31,427 bases of DNA, from NCBI GenBank assembly GCA_002399435.1, contig DHDO01000089.1, positions 1 through 31,427 on the forward strand, read 5' to 3'. Of the stretch, positions 6,950 to 16,226 are shown piece by piece. This DNA is from Firmicutes bacterium UBA4874 (lineage in GTDB: Bacteria > Bacillota > Clostridia > Caldicoprobacterales > DTU083). The notes under the pieces were generated by a model. It was not told the origin of the DNA. It saw nothing but the letters and a program-made list of their open reading frames with translations, and made no database searches. The first letter of the stretch is position 1, and each line of letters begins with the position of its first letter. The position numbers and the translations under genes are program-made.

Positions 6950-9900
6950 ATGGTTCTCAAAAGAAAGACACGAAAAGCAATTGCAGTCGGATTGTTTCTG
7001 CTGATGCTGATCAGTTCCTTCCCCGCTTTTGCGGCTGGCAGCGTCCGGTCTGCGCCACTTTCCACAGCGAAGGATCAGCTCCGTAAGGAATCTGCCAAAA
7101 AGATCGATCGGAACTGGGTGGGATCCCTTCCGGACGGGGAGTATGGAGAGGCGATTGTTTATTTGAAAAGTCAGACGAATGGCGAAGAGGCGGCCAGGGA
7201 AGCCAAAACCAAACTTTCTTCGTCGCTGACTCCAAATAAAGCGAAAACCGAAGTAAGAAAAGCAGTCATCAATGCACTCAAGGATAATGCAGAAGATACA
7301 CAGCGCAATCTGGTGAAGTATCTGACGCAGCAGAAAGGAAAGGGAAAAGTAAAGGAATATAAACCATACTATATTATCAATGTGGTTTATGTAAAGGCGG
7401 CGAAGGATGTCCTGAAAGATATTTCGTATTTCAGCGAAGTGGAAAAGATATACGAAAACAAAATTGTCAAGCTGGACAAGCCTGAGATCAACAAATCCAA
7501 AATTCAGGCAAATGCAGACGGAGTAGAGTGGAATATTGAAAGAATCAAAGCGGATGCGGCATGGAATCTTGGAGTGGATGGAACAGGAGTTGTAGTGGGG
7601 ACCATTGATTCCGGTGCGACATGGCAGCATCCGGCTCTTCAGGCAAAATGGAGAGGATATCTTCCGGAGGATCCCGACAATCCGAATCCGGATGGAAACT
7701 GGTTTGATGCGGTAAACGGGTCTGCTCTGCCCAACGACGATGCAAGCAATCCCCATGGAACCCATGTTATGGGAACCATCCTGGGTCAGGAGCCGGATGG
7801 GAGCAATAAGGTGGGAGCAGCGCCGGGAGCAAAGTGGATCGCCGCAAAGGCTTTCTCGCCAAACGGCGGTTATGACGACGATATTCTGGAAGCGGCAGAA
7901 TGGATGATGGCGCCAGGCGGGGATCCTGAAGCGGCACCGGATATCATAAACAATTCCTGGGGCGGAGGACCGGGCCTGGACGAATGGTTCCGCTCTGTTG
8001 TTGTCAACTGGAGAGCCGCCGGAATCCTGCCGGTCTTTTCAGCCGGGAATGGAGAACCGGGAAAACAGGCACCTCCGGCTTCCGTGAGTTCGCCGGCGAA
8101 CTATCCGGAAAGCTTTGCTATAGGAGCTTTGGACAACAACAATCAAAAAGCAGATTTTTCACAGAGAGGTCCGGGGCCTTATGACAATCTGAAACCGGAA
8201 GTTTCTGCTCCCGGAGTGAATATCCGTTCCTCCGTACCGGGAGGGTATGAGAGCGGATGGAATGGAACAAGCATGTCCGCACCGGCAGTTACGGGAACAG
8301 CGGCTTTGGTTTTGTCCGCGAACCATTCTCTTTCCGTGGAAGACGTGGAAGACCTTTTGAAGGAAACGGCAACTCCTCTGGAAGATGCCAACGATTCCGG
8401 GCATCCGAACAATGGATATGGTTACGGCCTGGTCGATGCATTTGAAGCGGTATCCAGGGTGGCAGGCGGGGCCGGAACAATAGAAGGAAAGGTACTGTCG
8501 GAAGGGCAGGATCTGGAGAATCCCGTTATCGTCCATGAGCAGAAGATATTTGATGCTTATCTGGGTTCTGATATTGCAATTCAGGCAGAAATCTCCGATG
8601 ATGTTTCCATTGTGGATACGGAGCTGCTGGTAAAGGAAACCGGGAAATCCTACTGGATCACATTACCGATGAAGAGAACAGCGGGAGATTATAAGTCGGG
8701 AACCTATACCGGTACGATTCCTGCTGATGTCGTCGGGCAGCCCGGGCTCACCTATAAGATCAAGGCAAGGGATTATGACGGCAATGTGGTGGCTACGGAA
8801 GGATATCAGGTAAAGGTGAAGTTCGGTGTCGTTCCGGATCAGTATGAGACAGATTTTGAGCCTTATCCGACAGGATGGGTAATGGACGGAGACTGGCAAT
8901 GGGGAGATCCTGCGGAGGGCGTGGGACCAGCCCCGCTGAGCGGAACGAAACTGATCGGCACCAACCTTGGCGGAGATTACGCCAACAGCGGAGACAGCGT
9001 TTTGCTGTCGGTACCACTGGATTTGAGAAATCGCGATTTGACCTTTGCACAATTTCGGGTGAGCCAGTGGTACGATATGGAAAATAATTATGACAAAGGA
9101 TTTGTCTATGTAACAAATGACTACGGTGAGACATGGACCCAGGCAGGGCCTGTCTATACCGGGGCCCAAACGGAATGGAAAGAAGTTCTGATTGATCTGA
9201 ATCCCTATATCGGATCAAAGGACCCCGTATTTCTGGCATTTCGGTTGACGACGGATGCCAGCGGTCAGAGAGCGGGATGGTATCTGGACAATGCAAAACT
9301 GATCGCGACGGACAACACACCGCCCGCCACACCGACAAACGTAAAAGGCAAATTTCGCCTGAACAGGGTAACCCTGAACTGGGATGCGGTATCGGATGCC
9401 GATGTCCAAAACTATCGGGTGTACCGCGCAAATGCGGAAGACGGCGAATATACCCTATTGGGAGAAACAGACGGTACCTCCTATGGAGATCGGGATGTTG
9501 TTCCGAAAACGCCTTATTATTACAAAGTCTCAGCCTGCGACTTTGCGGGGAACGAAAGCGAATTGTCATCTCCGTTGGCAGTGGAAGTGCCGGCCTTTGG
9601 AGACTATGTCTTCCTGACCGATTTTGAGGAGAATAACGGAAACTTCACGACAGGCGGCGAGAATAACACCTGGGAATGGGGTGTTCCCACATCCGGTCCG
9701 GAAGCCGGGTTTTATGGGGAAAAGGTCTGGGCCACCGGACTTTCCGAGAATTATGCCGGCAACAGCAGCTGCTGGCTGGAATCTCCGGAGATCCAGCTGC
9801 CCGCGGAAAATTGCTTTTTAGCCATTGGACATTGGTATGAGCTGGAGGATCGATACGATAAGGGATATATCCAGATCGCCCAAAAGGATGGAGAGAACTG

Positions 9901-12424
9901 GTCGGAATGGACAGATATTGCTCCTGGAGGCTACCTGACAGGAGACGGAAAGACATGGACAGACCTGGAAATTCCGTTGAATTCCTCTTATGCGGGGAAA
10001 ACGGTAAAAGTCCGGTTCCTGCTGACCAGTGACAGTTCCGTATCCAAAGCCGGCTGGTATCTCGATTATGTTCTGATTGATGCATCGGGAGAGGCGGGAA
10101 AAGCAGCCAAAACGGACAACCCCAGGGGAAAAATCAAGGCCGGGCTGAACGCGGATTTGATTTCTGCAAAAAAAGAAACCGAAGTGAAACCATTTCAGCT
10201 TGATCTGAAGGCAATGAAAAAGGCAAAAACAGGAAAGTATAAAACCATACCGGATCAGAAGGTATCCTCCCTTTCTTCCGCAACAGCGGGATTGCCTGTG
10301 GACGCTTCCGTGACGGTCCTGGAGACGGGAATAAGCGTAAAAACGAATCCGGCAGACGGAAGATTTCAGATGAAGCATGCCGCCAGCAAGGGAAATGAGA
10401 GCTGGACCCTGAAGGCGGAGGCCTATGGATTTTATCCGGCGGAAACAAAGGTTCATCTAAACGAAAACCAGACGGTCAAAACGAACTTTGTCCTGGAGGC
10501 AATTCCGAAAGGAACCATAACCGGAAGGGTTGTGGACCGATATTCCGGCGAACCCGCTTCAAATGCGGTCATACGGGTGCTGGAGGATCCCAGGGTGCCG
10601 GTTGCCATTGCCAATGAGAACGGAGAGTTTACCATCCCGGATATTTATGAAGGGGAATATACGCTCAAGGCGGTGGCGGATGGTTTTGAACCCGGAGAGA
10701 TTCATGTTGTAGCAGTGGGGAAGGAAACCGTCAAAACGGAAATACCCCTGAAGCGGTTTGTAGGCTATGAAGAAGAAATCGCGTATGATGACGGAACAGG
10801 GGAAAACGCACTGGTATTGAATGCAGCCGGAAGCGGGTTGGCCATACGGGTTACCCCGGTTCAATCCGGTCTGGTAAAGGGAGCCAATATTTTCTTCTGG
10901 GGAAATGACTGGCCGACTCCGGGCGGTACAAGGATCGGTATCACCCTGTACGATTCGGACGCAGACGGAAACCCCGTAAAGCTGGATGTCCAGCCGAAGA
11001 TTGTGGATGTTGTACGGGGCGAATGGAACAATATCGATTTGTCGGAGTTTGGATTTTCCACAGACCGGGATTTCTTCATTGCGACCTGTCAGACGGAAGT
11101 GGGGACTCTTTCTCCCGGGACAGGTATCGATGAATCCAGTCCATATGCGGAAAGATCCTATCTGTATTCCGGTGATACCTTTACTCCCATCAAGGAGGAG
11201 GATGTAGCCGGAGGCCTGATGATACGGGCAAGGATGGAGTATTCGGTCGGGACTCCTGAAATCAGCAATCTTGAAGATGTCAGCTATACCAATGAGGACT
11301 CCGTCGTGGTGGAAGGGACCGTAACGTCAGACAGCAAGGTAAACCTCTATGGCAACGGAGCCCGGATCGGAGAAGTGAATTCCGAAGGGAAGAAGTTCCG
11401 GAAGGAAATTGTTCTGCCGGAGGATAAAACATTGATCACGGTAACCGCCGAATTAAACGGCAAGGAAACAGAGCCCTCCCCCGGCAAGACCGTCATAAAG
11501 GATAAGGTCGCTCCGGAGCTTACGGTTACCAGTCCGAAAGATGGCCTGGTTACAAAGGAAAGAGTGGTTGATGTAACCGGAACGGTTTCGGATAACCATT
11601 TCGGAAGACTGGAAATAAATGACGATGCAGTTGAAGTTGTTAACGGAGCCTTTCATGCAGAAAAAATCATTCAGGAAGGCGAGAATCTGTTCCATATCCG
11701 GGCGTATGATCTGGCAGGAAATCAGACGGAATCCACGGTCCACGTCGTTGTAAAAAGAGATAAGCCGATGATAACCGATCTGGAACCCTCGCAAGACGTG
11801 TATCTGCCTGGAGGGGAGGAACTGACGGTAAGCTTTCACAGTGAGCCGGGCGGACAGGGGAGCTTTCGTGTTTTGATTCCCGGCAGTGCTTCCACGCAGG
11901 CAAATCGTTCGATTGCCATGGAAGAAGTGGAAGCCGGATACTATGTCGGGAAATGGACCGCACCGGATGCCCGCATCAGCGGTCTGGTCGTGGAAGCAGA
12001 GTTTACGGACGTGGCCGGAAATACCGTAACCGCTGAGGCAGCAGGAAAGATACAGGTTGGAGTGGACGAGAATGCGATACGGGATCTGGAACCTTCTAAG
12101 AATGTTACCCTGAAGGGAGGAGAGCAGCTTACCGTGAGCTTCCGCAGCGGGAAAGGCGGCTCCGCGTCCTTCCGGATTGTATTCCCGGGACTCAGCGCAT
12201 TGAAACCTGCAGCATCCAACATGAGAGAAGTTACTCCGGGGTATTATGAAGGAACATGGACAGCCCCGCAGAATACAAAAGCCAATGGGCTGCTGGTTGA
12301 AGTGACTTATACCGATGCGGATGGAAAGAAGACAACCGCCACAGCACCAGGCAGGATCCATGTGGTGGAATCCGGTAAGAAAAAGCCGAAGCCGCTCAAG
12401 CCAAAAAAGCCTGGTAAGCAATAA
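6950..12424 (+). CDS. Very large secreted subtilisin-like serine protease (S8 family, bacillopeptidase-F-like)
   Basis: From ATG 6950 (AGGAGTGA at 6935-6942; the ATG at 6929 lacks a site) the product has 1824 residues. Residues 1-29 form a signal peptide (basic MVLKRKTRK, hydrophobic core, then FPAFA). A propeptide follows to about residue 185. The S8 catalytic domain (about 195-500) has Asp220 (GTIDSGA), His269 (HGTHVMGT), oxyanion Asn334 (INNSWGG) and Ser441 (NGTSMSAPA), so it should be active. After it come two immune-inhibitor-A/MAM-like jelly-roll domains (about 630-790 and 885-1055) with a fibronectin III domain between. Two carboxypeptidase-regulatory-like beta domains (about 1113-1270), Ig-like domains, and two copies of a 102-residue repeat follow (from about 1609 and 1711). 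The Lys/Pro-rich end has no LPXTG or SLH anchor. The role is probably extracellular protein degradation. It is a single gene with its own promoter and terminator. Confidence 0.93.
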   Translation: MVLKRKTRKAIAVGLFLLMLISSFPAFAAGSVRSAPLSTAKDQLRKESAKKIDRNWVGSLPDGEYGEAIVYLKSQTNGEEAAREAKTKLSSSLTPNKAKTEVRKAVINALKDNAEDTQRNLVKYLTQQKGKGKVKEYKPYYIINVVYVKAAKDVLKDISYFSEVEKIYENKIVKLDKPEINKSKIQANADGVEWNIERIKADAAWNLGVDGTGVVVGTIDSGATWQHPALQAKWRGYLPEDPDNPNPDGNWFDAVNGSALPNDDASNPHGTHVMGTILGQEPDGSNKVGAAPGAKWIAAKAFSPNGGYDDDILEAAEWMMAPGGDPEAAPDIINNSWGGGPGLDEWFRSVVVNWRAAGILPVFSAGNGEPGKQAPPASVSSPANYPESFAIGALDNNNQKADFSQRGPGPYDNLKPEVSAPGVNIRSSVPGGYESGWNGTSMSAPAVTGTAALVLSANHSLSVEDVEDLLKETATPLEDANDSGHPNNGYGYGLVDAFEAVSRVAGGAGTIEGKVLSEGQDLENPVIVHEQKIFDAYLGSDIAIQAEISDDVSIVDTELLVKETGKSYWITLPMKRTAGDYKSGTYTGTIPADVVGQPGLTYKIKARDYDGNVVATEGYQVKVKFGVVPDQYETDFEPYPTGWVMDGDWQWGDPAEGVGPAPLSGTKLIGTNLGGDYANSGDSVLLSVPLDLRNRDLTFAQFRVSQWYDMENNYDKGFVYVTNDYGETWTQAGPVYTGAQTEWKEVLIDLNPYIGSKDPVFLAFRLTTDASGQRAGWYLDNAKLIATDNTPPATPTNVKGKFRLNRVTLNWDAVSDADVQNYRVYRANAEDGEYTLLGETDGTSYGDRDVVPKTPYYYKVSACDFAGNESELSSPLAVEVPAFGDYVFLTDFEENNGNFTTGGENNTWEWGVPTSGPEAGFYGEKVWATGLSENYAGNSSCWLESPEIQLPAENCFLAIGHWYELEDRYDKGYIQIAQKDGENWSEWTDIAPGGYLTGDGKTWTDLEIPLNSSYAGKTVKVRFLLTSDSSVSKAGWYLDYVLIDASGEAGKAAKTDNPRGKIKAGLNADLISAKKETEVKPFQLDLKAMKKAKTGKYKTIPDQKVSSLSSATAGLPVDASVTVLETGISVKTNPADGRFQMKHAASKGNESWTLKAEAYGFYPAETKVHLNENQTVKTNFVLEAIPKGTITGRVVDRYSGEPASNAVIRVLEDPRVPVAIANENGEFTIPDIYEGEYTLKAVADGFEPGEIHVVAVGKETVKTEIPLKRFVGYEEEIAYDDGTGENALVLNAAGSGLAIRVTPVQSGLVKGANIFFWGNDWPTPGGTRIGITLYDSDADGNPVKLDVQPKIVDVVRGEWNNIDLSEFGFSTDRDFFIATCQTEVGTLSPGTGIDESSPYAERSYLYSGDTFTPIKEEDVAGGLMIRARMEYSVGTPEISNLEDVSYTNEDSVVVEGTVTSDSKVNLYGNGARIGEVNSEGKKFRKEIVLPEDKTLITVTAELNGKETEPSPGKTVIKDKVAPELTVTSPKDGLVTKERVVDVTGTVSDNHFGRLEINDDAVEVVNGAFHAEKIIQEGENLFHIRAYDLAGNQTESTVHVVVKRDKPMITDLEPSQDVYLPGGEELTVSFHSEPGGQGSFRVLIPGSASTQANRSIAMEEVEAGYYVGKWTAPDARISGLVVEAEFTDVAGNTVTAEAAGKIQVGVDENAIRDLEPSKNVTLKGGEQLTVSFRSGKGGSASFRIVFPGLSALKPAASNMREVTPGYYEGTWTAPQNTKANGLLVEVTYTDADGKKTTATAPGRIHVVESGKKKPKPLKPKKPGKQ
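11776..12380 (+). repeat. Duplicated ~102-codon module in the subtilase C-terminus
   Basis: Two successive modules begin with DLEPSQDVYLPGGEELTVSF and DLEPSKNVTLKGGEQLTVSF. Each ends in a TWTAP segment followed by a valine-rich strand. They are clearly homologous, about 306 bp apart, and diverged, so this is an old domain duplication rather than a recent one. Confidence 0.8.
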
Positions 12425-12500
12425 AAATCAAGGCAATCTCCAGAAAAAATGTAGAGAAGCAAATGAAATAAAATGAAATAACCAGATGATAAGATACATG

Positions 12501-12539
12501 AAATCCCGTCCCTGCAGTTTACAGAGGCGGGATTTTTTT
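12501..12539 (+). terminator. Terminator between the subtilase and ABC exporter genes
   Basis: AAATCCCG pairs with CGGGATTT, with a further partial CCTG/CAGAGG pairing inside, followed by a run of seven T on the plus strand. It lies between convergent genes. On the minus strand only a short T run follows, so it mainly serves the subtilase gene. Confidence 0.8.
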
Positions 12540-12546
12540 CGGATGT

Positions 12547-14352
12547 TTAATTTTCGGATCCCTCAAACTGGCTGTTGTACATGTTGGCATAAAAGCCGTT
12601 TTTCCTGAGGAGTTCCTCATGTTTTCCCTGCTCTATGATGCGTCCGTGATTCATGACCAGGATCACATCCGCTTCCTGGATGGTGGACAGTCGGTGGGCA
12701 ACGATGAAACTGGTCCGATCGTGCATCATATAGGCAAAGGCAGACTGAATTTTCATTTCCGTCCGTGTATCGATGCTGCTCGTCGCTTCATCGAGAATCA
12801 GCATGGGGGGAAGGCAGAGCAGGACTCTGGCGATACAGAGCAGCTGTTTTTGTCCCTGACTGATGTTGCCGCTGTCTTCTGAAATCATGGTATCATATCC
12901 GTCGGGAAGCCGTTGGATAAAGCTGTGGGCATAGGCTGCTTTGGCTGCCTCCACAATCTCCTCCTCTGTGGCATCCGGTTTCCCATAGGCTATGTTTTCC
13001 TTTATAGTTCCGGCTTTCAGCCAGGTATCCTGCAGGACCATGCCATAGCTGTTTCGCAGGGAAGCTCTCGTAACCTCCCGGATATCCTTTCCGGAAACGG
13101 TGATGCGACCGGTATCCACATCATAAAAACGCATCAGAAGATTGATCAGGGTCGTTTTTCCGCTTCCTGTCGGACCGACAATGGCGATTCGTTGCCCTGG
13201 CTGTACGTCCAGGCTGAAGTCCCGGATCAGTTCCTGATCGGGTTGGTAGCGGAAGGAGACATTTTCTGCCGTGACATGGCCGTCACTTTTCAGTTCCGAT
13301 GCGTGCCGGACTTCCGGCACCTGGTCTTTTTCATCAAGGAATTCGAAAACGCGGGCTGCGCAGGCAAGCGCATTCTGCAGCTCGGTGACCACCCCGGATA
13401 TCTCATTGAACGGCTTGGTATACTGGTTGGCATAGTTCAGGAAGATGCTCAGCTGTCCGATGGATAAACTTCCGTGGATTGCAGACAGCGCACCAATCAA
13501 ACCGACCCCGGCGTAAACGATGTTGTTGACAAAACGGGTGGCTGGATTGGTGATACTACTGTAAAATACGGATTTCAAAGTAACTTTCTGCAGTTTTTCA
13601 TTAATGCTGTCAAAGCTTTTCTGACTTCTGTCTTCATAGCCAAAGGCCTGCACCACCCTCTGGCCTTCCACCATTTCGTTGACCAATGCAGTCTGCTTTC
13701 CCCTCATCCGGCTCTGACCCTGAAAATACCGGTGGCTGCGTCTGGCGATGAATGCTGCGACAATCAGACTGAGCGGAGTTAAAAGTACCACAACAAGCGT
13801 AATGGTTACCTGGATGGACAGCATAAAGCCGATGATTCCCAGGATGGTAAGGACTCCTGTGAACAATTGCGTAAACAACATCAGGATGCCATCGGAAAAG
13901 GTCTCGATGTCTGCAATCATGCGGCTCAGCAAATCCCCGGTGGAATGGGAGTCCAGATAGGAAAGCGGCAGCGACTGGATTTTTGCCATCACCTGGTTTC
14001 TCAGATCCCGGGACAGGCAGTATGTAATATGATTGTTGCAAATGCTGAGGATCCATTGGGAGACGGCGGATACGAAAGCGGTAACAGCAATCTGTAACAG
14101 AATGGGAACGATCGCATCAAAATCGACATGATCCGGTCCCAGCATGAAATCAATTGTCCGGCCAGTGAGAATGGGGATATAAAGCTGGGTAGCAACACTC
14201 CCCATCGCAAAAAGGATGCTGAGAATCGTAAACCCACTGTAGGGAGAGAGAAAATCCCGGATTCGTTTCAATGTGCTCACGGTATTTTCGCTGTCTTCCG
14301 CATTTCTGTTGTTTCCGGCTTCTCTTCTATCATTTGTGGATCTTAACGGCAT
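12547..14352 (-). CDS. ABC exporter subunit with the canonical catalytic ATPase (heterodimeric, LmrD/BmrD/TM288-type)
   Basis: This 601-residue protein is a half-transporter: a six-helix membrane domain (about residues 35-330) followed by an ATPase domain. Walker A GPTGSGKT is at 393-400 (Lys399), the Q-loop at VLQDTW, Walker B at LILDEATSS with catalytic Glu522, and the H-loop His553 in VAHRLST. The signature is ISQGQ (497-501), deviating from LSGGQ. That is what is expected of the partner which supplies the altered signature to the degenerate site. Its start overlaps the end of the upstream gene by 10 bp, so the two are translationally coupled and form one complex. Such heterodimers export lipids, drugs or peptides; the cargo here is unknown. 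No peptidase or peptide gene is nearby. Confidence 0.9.
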   Translation of the reverse strand: MPLRSTNDRREAGNNRNAEDSENTVSTLKRIRDFLSPYSGFTILSILFAMGSVATQLYIPILTGRTIDFMLGPDHVDFDAIVPILLQIAVTAFVSAVSQWILSICNNHITYCLSRDLRNQVMAKIQSLPLSYLDSHSTGDLLSRMIADIETFSDGILMLFTQLFTGVLTILGIIGFMLSIQVTITLVVVLLTPLSLIVAAFIARRSHRYFQGQSRMRGKQTALVNEMVEGQRVVQAFGYEDRSQKSFDSINEKLQKVTLKSVFYSSITNPATRFVNNIVYAGVGLIGALSAIHGSLSIGQLSIFLNYANQYTKPFNEISGVVTELQNALACAARVFEFLDEKDQVPEVRHASELKSDGHVTAENVSFRYQPDQELIRDFSLDVQPGQRIAIVGPTGSGKTTLINLLMRFYDVDTGRITVSGKDIREVTRASLRNSYGMVLQDTWLKAGTIKENIAYGKPDATEEEIVEAAKAAYAHSFIQRLPDGYDTMISEDSGNISQGQKQLLCIARVLLCLPPMLILDEATSSIDTRTEMKIQSAFAYMMHDRTSFIVAHRLSTIQEADVILVMNHGRIIEQGKHEELLRKNGFYANMYNSQFEGSEN

Positions 14353-16115
14353 TCCTGCTTCCCGCCTTTTTTGTACTGACTTTCGTAGATTTCCTGGTAA
14401 ACCCTGCAGGACCGCAGCAACTCCTCATGGGTCCCGATGCCCGCCAGGGAACCGTCTTCCAGAACCAGAATCTGATCGGCATACCGGACACTGGAAGCTC
14501 TCTGACTCACGATAAAAGTGGTCATTTCCACAGGCAGATTGCGAAGAGCCCTGCGTAAAGCAGCATCGGTCGTATAGTCCAGCGCACTGGTGCTGTCGTC
14601 AAGAATGAGAATTTTCGGATTCTTCACAAGGGCACGGGCTATGGTCAGACGCTGTTTTTGTCCTCCGGAGAAGTTACGCCCGTCCTGTTCCACAGGTTCG
14701 TCCAGTCCCTTGCTTTTTTCCCTGACAAATTCCTCTGCCTGTGCCACATGCAGTGCATGCCACAGCTCCTCCTCTGTTGCATTTTCCTTTCCCCACAGAA
14801 GATTGGAACGGATGGTTCCCTGAAACAGCATGGATTTCTGCAGGGCAATGCCTGTCAGCCGGCGCAGTTCTTTTTTTGAATAGTCTCTTACGGATCTGCC
14901 AAAGAGCAGGACATTCCCGGATGTCGCGTCATAAAATCTGGGAATCAGATGCACCAGACTGGATTTCCCGCTTCCTGTCCCGCCGATGATGCCGATGGTT
15001 TGTCCGGTCTTTGCGCAGAAGCTGATGTCCTTCAGACTTTTTCCGGCTGCCAGGGGATAGGTGAGGGATACCTGTTCAAAGCGTACCGCGTCATTCCATT
15101 TTTCCCTATCCGTTGGTATCGTTTTAAATTCCATAGCGGGCTTTGTCTGCAGCACGGAAGAAACCCTTCCCGCACAGGCAGCCGCTTTTGTCATCTGAAT
15201 AATCAGATCCGCCAGCTTTATGAGTTCAATGAGAATCTGTCCCATATAACTGACCAGGGCGATGACATCTCCCTGCCTGAGGTCGCCGATGCCCACATGA
15301 ACGGCGCCGGTGTGCAGTACGGCAAGAATCGCCAGGTTGATGATCACATAGGTGATGGGATTCATGAATCCGGAAATGCGGCCGACTTTTTTTTGCAGGG
15401 CGGTCAGGATGGAATTTGCCGTTTCAAAGCGGTTGACTTCACTTTGCTCTTTGGTAAAGGCGCGTATGACCCGGACTCCCGTCAGATTTTCCCGCGTGAT
15501 TCCCAGGACCTGATCCAACTGTTCCTGGACTTTTTTATAAAGGGGTATGGTAACCAGCATAATGCCAAAAACGGCAACTGCCAGCAGGGGAATGGCCACG
15601 ACGAATATCATGGCAGCGTCCCGGTTGATCCGGAATGCCATGACCAGGCTGCCAAACACGATAAACGGGCTGCGAAGGAACAGACGCAGAAAGAGGTTGA
15701 GGCCGCTTTGCACCTGATTGATGTCGCTGGTCATGCGGGTAATCAGCGTATTTGTGCCAAGACGATCCATTTCTGAAAACCCAAGGGTCTGTATGTGATG
15801 AAAAAGAGAGTGGCGTAGGGCAGTGGCGTATCCAACTGCAGCTTTCGAAGCAAAATATTGTGCGGTAATGCTGCTGACCAGTCCCACGATTCCCAGTAGA
15901 ACCAATACGGCGCATCGCCGCAGTATAAAATCGGTATCCTGATTGGAAATGCCGATATTGATGATGGAGGCCATGACAAACGGCACCAGTAAATCAAAGG
16001 ATGCCTCCAGCATCTTGAACAAAGGTGCCAATATGCTTTCCTTTGTATACCCTTTGAAGTAGGACAGCATCTGATGTAACAAAAAATCCCCCTTTGGAAT
16101 GTTCCTTCCTTTCAT
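14343..16115 (-). CDS. ABC exporter subunit with degenerate ATP site (heterodimeric, LmrC/BmrC/TM287-type)
   Basis: This 590-residue half-transporter has a membrane domain (about residues 25-320) and an ATPase domain. Walker A GGTGSGKS is at 378-385, and the signature FSGGQ at 482-486. Walker B reads LILDDSTSALD with Asp507 where catalytic Glu is expected. The H-loop reads VSQRASS with Gln538 in place of His. These two replacements mark the non-hydrolysing site of asymmetric heterodimeric exporters. It is first in the operon; the second subunit overlaps its end. The start may be ATG at 16115, but TTG at 16082 has a better site (AAGGGGGA just ahead) and would remove 11 residues. The leader contains operator-like tandem repeats (16113-16179). 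Confidence 0.9.
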   Translation of the reverse strand: MKGRNIPKGDFLLHQMLSYFKGYTKESILAPLFKMLEASFDLLVPFVMASIINIGISNQDTDFILRRCAVLVLLGIVGLVSSITAQYFASKAAVGYATALRHSLFHHIQTLGFSEMDRLGTNTLITRMTSDINQVQSGLNLFLRLFLRSPFIVFGSLVMAFRINRDAAMIFVVAIPLLAVAVFGIMLVTIPLYKKVQEQLDQVLGITRENLTGVRVIRAFTKEQSEVNRFETANSILTALQKKVGRISGFMNPITYVIINLAILAVLHTGAVHVGIGDLRQGDVIALVSYMGQILIELIKLADLIIQMTKAAACAGRVSSVLQTKPAMEFKTIPTDREKWNDAVRFEQVSLTYPLAAGKSLKDISFCAKTGQTIGIIGGTGSGKSSLVHLIPRFYDATSGNVLLFGRSVRDYSKKELRRLTGIALQKSMLFQGTIRSNLLWGKENATEEELWHALHVAQAEEFVREKSKGLDEPVEQDGRNFSGGQKQRLTIARALVKNPKILILDDSTSALDYTTDAALRRALRNLPVEMTTFIVSQRASSVRYADQILVLEDGSLAGIGTHEELLRSCRVYQEIYESQYKKGGKQECR

Positions 16116-16179
16116 TGATTCCTGTAATCACTGATTGTAATCATTGATTGGAACCATTGATTGTAACCACTGACTTCTG
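16113..16179. repeat. 13-bp tandem repeats with palindromic core in the ABC exporter leader
   Basis: Three exact-period units, CACTGATTGTAAT (16129-16141), CATTGATTGGAAC (16142-16154) and CATTGATTGTAAC (16155-16167), are flanked by diverged partial copies (16113-16128 and 16168-16179). The best unit junction holds TGATT-GT-AATCA, a perfect inverted repeat with a 2-base centre; the others fit with single mismatches. They lie just downstream of the predicted transcription start of the exporter operon, a classic repressor-operator position. Confidence 0.75.
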
Positions 16180-16184
16180 TTAAT

Positions 16185-16212
16185 ATTTTACTATCAGACA
16201 GGGAATATGCAA
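16185..16212 (-). promoter_or_regulatory. Promoter of the ABC exporter operon
   Basis: On the minus strand TTGCAT (16207-16212) and TAAAAT (16185-16190) are 16 bp apart. The predicted transcript starts just before the 13-bp repeats and has a leader of about 65 nt. Confidence 0.6.
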
Positions 16213-16226
16213 AGGATAGGAAGCAT

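Noticed and set aside
6878..7765. 295-residue antisense frame over the subtilase start
   Set aside because: The opposite strand codes a signal peptide, propeptide and start of the S8 domain; this frame has no matching motif or ribosome binding site.
11453..12421. 322-residue open frame antisense to the subtilase C-terminus
   Set aside because: It has no recognisable domain, lies fully opposite a clearly coding frame, and has unlikely amino-acid composition. It is a shadow of codon bias.
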